Source: an uncultured Ruminococcus sp. (lineage in GTDB: Bacteria > Bacillota > Clostridia > Oscillospirales > Ruminococcaceae). Taken from it: a stretch of 64,000 nucleotides of DNA. The position numbers were made by a program, and so were the translations under genes. Numbering within the stretch: position 1 is the stretch's first letter; the number at the start of each line of letters is the position of its first letter. Positions 58,849 through 64,000 of the stretch are shown here, piece by piece. The stretch covers positions 62,001 through 126,000 of the forward strand of contig CALGTV010000065.1 in assembly GCA_937902395.1 (NCBI GenBank), given 5' to 3'. The notes beneath the pieces are model-generated. The model searched no databases. It was not told the DNA's origin and was given only the letters and a program-made list of their open reading frames with translations.

Positions 58849-61800
58849 TTAATAGTACAAAGGTGTGTATTTAATCTGTAATCTATTTAACATATCTGCT
58901 ACTGCCCAGTAAAGTGGAGGGAAGTTTGCCCATACATAATTACAAGCATACCACCACCAGTCACTAATATCATTGTTAATACAACGAAGTGGGCGACCAG
59001 TTATATCAAAATCATCAAGGTCAGGACCATGTCCTTCAGTCTTATCGGGGTCAGTCCAGACACCACGATTTACTGTCCAGGTATAATATGGAGCGATGCT
59101 TGACCAAATACTATTTATAATTTTTAAGAATGTGTACTCACCATCATTCTTGTACTTCTTAAACAAACTTTTTGCAAAGTAGTTATACCACTCAGAACTT
59201 TCGTGGAACTAAAGCTAACTTTCATACCAAACTTTGAATTTAAGTAATTCATCTACTGGGTCTTCAGTACCATTTATGCTATCATGAGTATCCTCATATC
59301 CTTCTAAGTTTTCCTCTGGAATAATCTTTTTAATAATACTATCTTTAGGATAAACTTTGAAGAACTCCTCTCTTGCTAAATCATAGACATAATCGTAAAG
59401 CTATTGAACTTCACGCTTATTTCTGTTTAAATCGCCGCCATAACCCCAATCATAAGGTCTTGCATCTTCCCAACGCTTGCCGCCCCAAAGAGACTCATCA
59501 ACGACTGGCTCAACACAAATTAATGACCAACCAGGAGGGAGTTTAAACCACTTACCTTGTGTAATAGCATCATTCATAACAACCTTATTTGGCTTATATA
59601 CAAACTCCATACCATAAGGATTCACAGTAGTATAAAGCATACGATTATCAGTATTGAGGTAATAATAATCATCAAGAAGGTCATTAATATATCCGCCAAC
59701 ACCGATTGTGTTATCAAGAGTATTGATTAACTTTGAATAGATACCAGCTTCGATAAGATGCTGTCTATCTGTATCAGTATATTGTCTACGAGAACCTGTA
59801 AACACCTTATCAGTTCCTTCACCAACTGCTTCTAAGAATTGTCTCGCAGTTTCCACACCAGACAATGCCATTTGGTCAATTTCAATGTAGTCATTGGTCA
59901 TCCATTCTGGCATTTTATATCCATTAAAGACATCATTCGCATAATCCAAATCTCTCATATCTGAATTGATAAATTCAGAAGGGTGATTGATATAGCTATC
60001 AATGAATTGGTTAATCATTTCTTCTTCAGTTGGCTTATGATGGTTAGGTCTTTCACTATAATCAAGAGAAAACCACCAATCATCATATGTCTTTTTCAAG
60101 ATTGGAGTAAATTCTCTAAGCAACATTTTTAAGGTTTCCCAATAAAGCTCATATTCTTCCTCTTCAGTAATGCAACCCGCAAACAATTCTTCATATCTAT
60201 TAGCAAGCTCAATTCCTCTCTCGAAATCCAGGTCTTTATAAATTTCTCTATATGTATTGCCACGTTCCAGTGCATTTGTAACAACGCCTTCTGTACTAAC
60301 ATTTGCAAACATTCTAATGAAATTAACAAGAGGATTGTTTATGTCTTTAACACGAATTTCTTCTTCACCTTTTTCATTTGTAATTTTAACTAATACATCT
60401 TTTGCGAGTTCTCCATATCTTAAATCGGCAACCCAATTTCCAGTAGGAAGTCTATCTCCTCTCCACTGAATTGTCTGCCAATAGAAAAGTTTAATATAGT
60501 GTCCAAGTTTCTGACGAGGAATTGGCTCAACATAATAACAATGATGAGGGTGTGCCTTTCCAAGTCCTGTAAGAGTTAATGTTGGAATGAGCTATTGCCA
60601 TGCTTCATCATCTAAATGTAAATTAAAAGTTATTTTATCAGATTGAATTCCAGAGCCGATATAATTGTTAAGCTCTGATGATGTTAATTCATTGAAAGGT
60701 TTATCTGGATAAACGTAGTTTTTGTTGCCCCATTGCTTGTCAGCTGGCATTATTCCCATTCGTAAAGCAGTAATTAATTCTTCTTTTGTATAGAAAGAAT
60801 TAATCTCTGCATGTACTCCAGGTTTTCTAATTGGTGGCAAAGAATCAAAATCAATATCACCATTTTCAAGAGCCTCAACTATTTCGTGCATATTAACTTT
60901 TCTTCTCTTAAAATACTTAGTACCATATTTATAAGGCTCGTTGTCTGCCGCTTCATAAGTAGTAAGTCCGCACCAATCAACAGCGTTTTCAATGCTTAAT
61001 CTTTCAACGTTAAAGCGTCTAATTCTAAACTTCGTGCCGCCGCGGCAGGACCAGAAACTTCTTTTATTCTCATCAAAACGAATCTCCCATTCAACAGGTA
61101 GGTCACCTGGATTATACACAAGCATACGAGAACCAATCATTGCTTTGCCACTATTAAAGCCGAGGTCCATATTGATGAAATCAGTTTTTGAATACTGCGG
61201 CAAATACATAAGTTCCTAATCGTAATCAAGAGTAGGAGTATAAAGAAGTTTTGCAGTACTCTCCCATTCAGGTACATTGTCCCAATAGCTTCTTACATCG
61301 ATAAGAGATTTTTCTCCATCAGGTGTATCAAAGAACAGCTCTCCTGTTACAACCTGGTCATATGTAGGAAAACCAGTTCTCCAAGGTGTTTTATCATTAG
61401 GCTCCCAATCTCTTCCTAAGCGGTTTCTATGAGTTTTGTCCCTAAACTTAGGAGCGTTAATATGAGCTTCTGTTGTGCCGCCCTCGTAATCACTTGGGTT
61501 TGTATTATAATGATAGTTAATGTCCTCCGGCAAATGACGAACATCAACGGAGTCTTTCTTACTTTTAACGAAAGTATTGTCACTATATGCTTCTTGGATA
61601 ATACACTGTGGAGGGTTAAGAGTATAATAATCTGCCGCCCTTACAACATATTTGTCAAAACCAAAAGCATATGGGAAGTAACAAATAAAAACGAGTTTAC
61701 CAGTACCTTTGTAAACTCTCTCACCAGACTCTTTATCAGTAAAACAAAGAGACTTGAATTCAGGTTTTGATTTAATCTTCGCTCTCCAAGTCTTGTATGG

Positions 61801-62091
61801 CTCTTCATCGAAAACTAAATCCTATAACTTATCTGTCGCAAATAGCTATCTAATCTTTCTGTAAATCTATTCAGAAACATTATCAAAAGCCAAATTACAA
61901 GTAATCTCTCTGTTTTTATAAACAGAACCAAAATAGTACTGACCATCGCTACCAGGAACGTCAAGCATAGTATCCGAAGGCGCTGGAAGAATTCTTGGCT
62001 CATATCTATCAGAGGTACTTACGACTTCCAGATGTAGGTCACTTGTGTGAATCTTACCAAAACGGAAGCCACAAAAATCAATAGGCTTCAT
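58849..62091 (-). CDS. Distal tail protein (Dit-like) with large extension, 1080 aa
   Basis: The first 100 residues are Dit-like: MKPIDFCGFRFGKIHTSDLH, LEVVSTSDRYEPR, DVPGSDGQYYFGS, KNREITCNLAFDNVSE. Dit forms the ring at the end of the tail tube. The usual Dit is 250-320 aa; here the frame continues through about eight TAG codons (for example 61866, 61216, 60592 and 59401) to 1080 aa, so adhesin or baseplate modules are fused to it. ATG 62091 follows GAGGTGA. The stop lies 14 bases before the tail-tip start. Only the N-terminal part is clearly assignable. Confidence 0.78.
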
Positions 62092-62113
62092 TTTCTTCAC
62101 CTCACTTTTCTTT

Positions 62114-62142
62114 ATTATACCCGAAATTACGGGTAAAGTCAA
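62114..62142 (-). promoter_or_regulatory. Promoter of the Dit/tail-tip operon with palindromic spacer
   Basis: Minus strand TTGACT, 17 bases, TATAAT. The spacer contains the inverted repeat ACCCG-6-CGGGT (62119-62134), a candidate operator. Confidence 0.82.
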
Positions 62143-62183
62143 GCTCTTATCTATTATAATGTAAAAATTAGCTGCTCTTGCTC

Positions 62184-62219
62184 TAATAAAGAAAGGGGCT
62201 TAGATAACTAAGTCCCTTT
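62184..62219 (-). terminator. Terminator after tape measure gene
   Basis: Minus-strand 12-bp stem with one wobble (AAAGGGACTTAG / CTAAGCCCCTTT), 4-base loop, then CTTTATT. The tail is only moderately U-rich. Confidence 0.7.
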
Positions 62220-62261
62220 ACATTTCCAATGCCCTTTTAGCCACTGTAGTAGTATCAAGGT

Positions 62262-64000
62262 TTAATTGAGTTGCTGCTGAAGGATTACATTTGTGCCTTC
62301 AGGACGTGCAACATCTACGATTTCGTCCTTGACTCTCTGAATCATTTCATCAATATCAGTATCAGAAGAGATATGGTCAATATTCAGATTTATTTCTACA
62401 CTCACGTCACCGCCATTATTAGTAACGACTGAAGTGTTATCAGTGTCTCTGTCCATCCAAGGGATGTCAGAAAGAATTTTTGCAGCTTCACCAATACGCT
62501 CAGTGTCTTCTGCACTTAAGAACGCTTCGGGTCTTTCACGAGTGCCGTCTACCCAAGCTGGACCAGTATAGTCAACCATGCCTCCAGTTGCATAAACATG
62601 ACCGCCATACCAAGAAGCCGCATTTTTCTTGACATAGTCTTCAACTACAGAGCGATTCTCATCAATGATATATTTATTAGGTTTTCCAGTTTGACCAAGA
62701 CTGCCAACAGAGAGACCGGCATCTTTAAGTGCTTGAATTTCTTCATCACTTAATTTTCCTGTCCATTCTCTGTGTCTATCTTGTCCAAGAGTTGTTAACA
62801 TTGCGTCGATTTGTTCCTATCCACTGTATTTATGAGAAATATCATCAAGCGCGTTATGGTCAATGCCAATTTTTGTTAATACGCCATAAAGAGATGGAGA
62901 TGAAATACTATTTTCTTCACCAGAACCATTATTAGCAGAAGCTACATCAATGGTTGCCCCAGCATTAGTAATTGCTGCCGATGCTTCATTTGCTTTAGTT
63001 GCAAGTTCATTAAGTTTTGCAATAGCTTGCTCAAGCTCTGCTCTTGCTTTTGCGATTTCCTATTGAGCCTTTTCCAAATCTTTATTAAATGCCTCAGTAG
63101 TTTCATCATATACTCTTATTACTTCTGTCGTGAAAGTTTCAGATGTTTCAGCGACAATTGTGCTTATTTCATCTCCGCTGATGGCAACAGTATCAACAAT
63201 GAAATCTCCTGTCTAAGATGCTTCGTCCATTGCAGTCATCGCAAGATACATAGAAGCCTAAGAGAATTCCTGTCCGTATTCATTTAACTTCTCTTGTTGC
63301 ATTGCTAATGTTAATGAAGCATATTCAGTTGAAAGTAAAGATAAGAATTGAGCATATTCTTCTGCTGAAGTAAATGATGTCGCAAGACCTTCTGCCTGAC
63401 TATTCCAGTAGAGAGTATTCTCTAAAAGAGCATCCTTTAATTCAACTTCTGAATCTCTAAGCTCTTGTTGTGACTCATAAAGTTTAGACAAACCATCAAT
63501 AACGTTATCAATAGCTTCATCAAGTAGACTCTATCTGTCGTCTTCAATTTCCTCTTTAAGTTGACGAGTTTCAAGTTCATTAGCACCGGAAGTGTCTCTC
63601 TGCATCAAAGAAAGCTTCTTTTCTTTCTATGCAAGATCTTCCCAAGCATTTTCCTAATCTCTAAGCTGTCTTTGTTTATCAATAGCTTCTTGCAAAGCAT
63701 CGAGATAATCATCGTCAGCATCCTTCATAGCATCGTACTTTTCTTTTAATGCATCTACCTCTTTCTCGTATTGCTCTTTGAGCATATCAGCAATAGTGCT
63801 TTCCATCGCCGCATAGTTCTTAACTGCCGCTTCACGCTATTCTTGAAGCTCTTTTTCAATTTTTCTTACTTTGTCTTCAGAATCTTTATATTTGTCAACA
63901 TAGTCATTATATATACTAATTTGTTCTTCAATTAACTCTTTGTACTTATCAGTAAATCTGCTTTCTTCAAGTAATCTCTAATCAATGATATATTTACCAG
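62262..64000 (-). CDS. Tape measure protein, C-terminal part
   Basis: The gene continues beyond the right edge; 579 codons up to TAA 62262 are present, with at least seven TAG codons. The visible part is long heptad coiled coil (KARAELEQAIAKLNELATK, QLKEEIEDDRQSLLDEAID) followed by a C-terminal globular region with YATGGMVDYTGPAWVDGTRE, a sequence seen in many Gram-positive siphophage tape measures. It sets tail length and helps DNA ejection. It sits directly upstream of Dit, as usual. Confidence 0.88.

Noticed and set aside
1..64000. CRISPR arrays, IS elements and attachment sites
   Set aside because: No regularly spaced direct repeats, transposase or integrase motifs were seen.

Overview
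This is part of a double-stranded DNA phage genome, almost certainly a long-tailed siphovirus-like phage of an anaerobic Gram-positive (Firmicutes-type) host. Evidence for the host type: near-consensus TTGACT-17 bp-TATAAT promoters, strong AGGAGG-type ribosome sites, a GH25 lysozyme with a ChW-like wall-binding tail, a Dit/tail-tip/tape-measure module of the Gram-positive siphophage kind, and an oxygen-sensitive class III ribonucleotide reductase. The phage reads TAG as glutamine (NCBI table 15 behaviour). None of the 52 complete genes assembled here ends in TAG, dozens contain in-frame TAG, and at conserved positions TAG stands where the family has Gln. Under the standard code most structural genes look shattered; with TAG as Gln they become single long genes of up to 2183 codons. 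All coordinates below assume this. Layout: (1) 1-17553, minus strand, late region: HPr/Crh-like protein, small virion protein, four probable fibre/receptor-binding proteins including a GH113-like TIM barrel, a small HTH protein, endolysin, holin, three tandem full-length paralogous virion proteins (998, 1211, 992 aa), then the N-terminus of a UvrD/Rep-like helicase cut by the window edge. (2) 17681-51872, plus strand, replication and nucleotide metabolism: P-loop nucleotide kinase, ATP-dependent ligase, PD-(D/E)XK-like nuclease, RNase HI, glutaredoxin, NrdD, NrdG, thioredoxin reductase, both gyrase subunits, SSB, Sak4-like recombinase, PIN-PhoH ATPase, double-HTH protein, DnaB-like helicase, DnaG-like primase, RecJ, DnaE-type polymerase, a cobalamin-binding-like protein, ClpP, dUTPase and RuvC. 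(3) 51907-64000, minus strand, tail module: tape measure C-terminus, Dit fused to a large extension, a 2183-aa tail-tip protein and a 125-aa protein. The two head-out modules are separated by a back-to-back divergent promoter pair at 17573-17646 and by a convergent bidirectional terminator at 51877-51908. nrdD and dnaE are each interrupted by a td-like group I intron carrying a GIY-YIG homing endonuclease; removing the introns restores exact reading frames (653 and 1326 aa). How the parts work together: NrdD/NrdG with glutaredoxin and thioredoxin reductase would supply deoxynucleotides without oxygen, with dUTPase and a nucleotide kinase trimming the pool; DnaB, primase, DnaE, SSB, gyrase, ligase and RNase H form a nearly self-sufficient replisome; Sak4, RecJ, RuvC and the UvrD-like helicase handle recombination. 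One promoter type with an exact 17-bp spacer occurs 16 times and drives each block, and in two places its -35 box doubles as the descending arm of the preceding terminator. In-frame TAG is common in virion genes and absent from the core replisome and gyrase genes, which suggests that recoding separates early from late expression. No tRNA, CRISPR array or insertion sequence was recognised; a Gln-tRNA(CUA) is expected outside the window. No intergenic stretch exceeds 300 bases.
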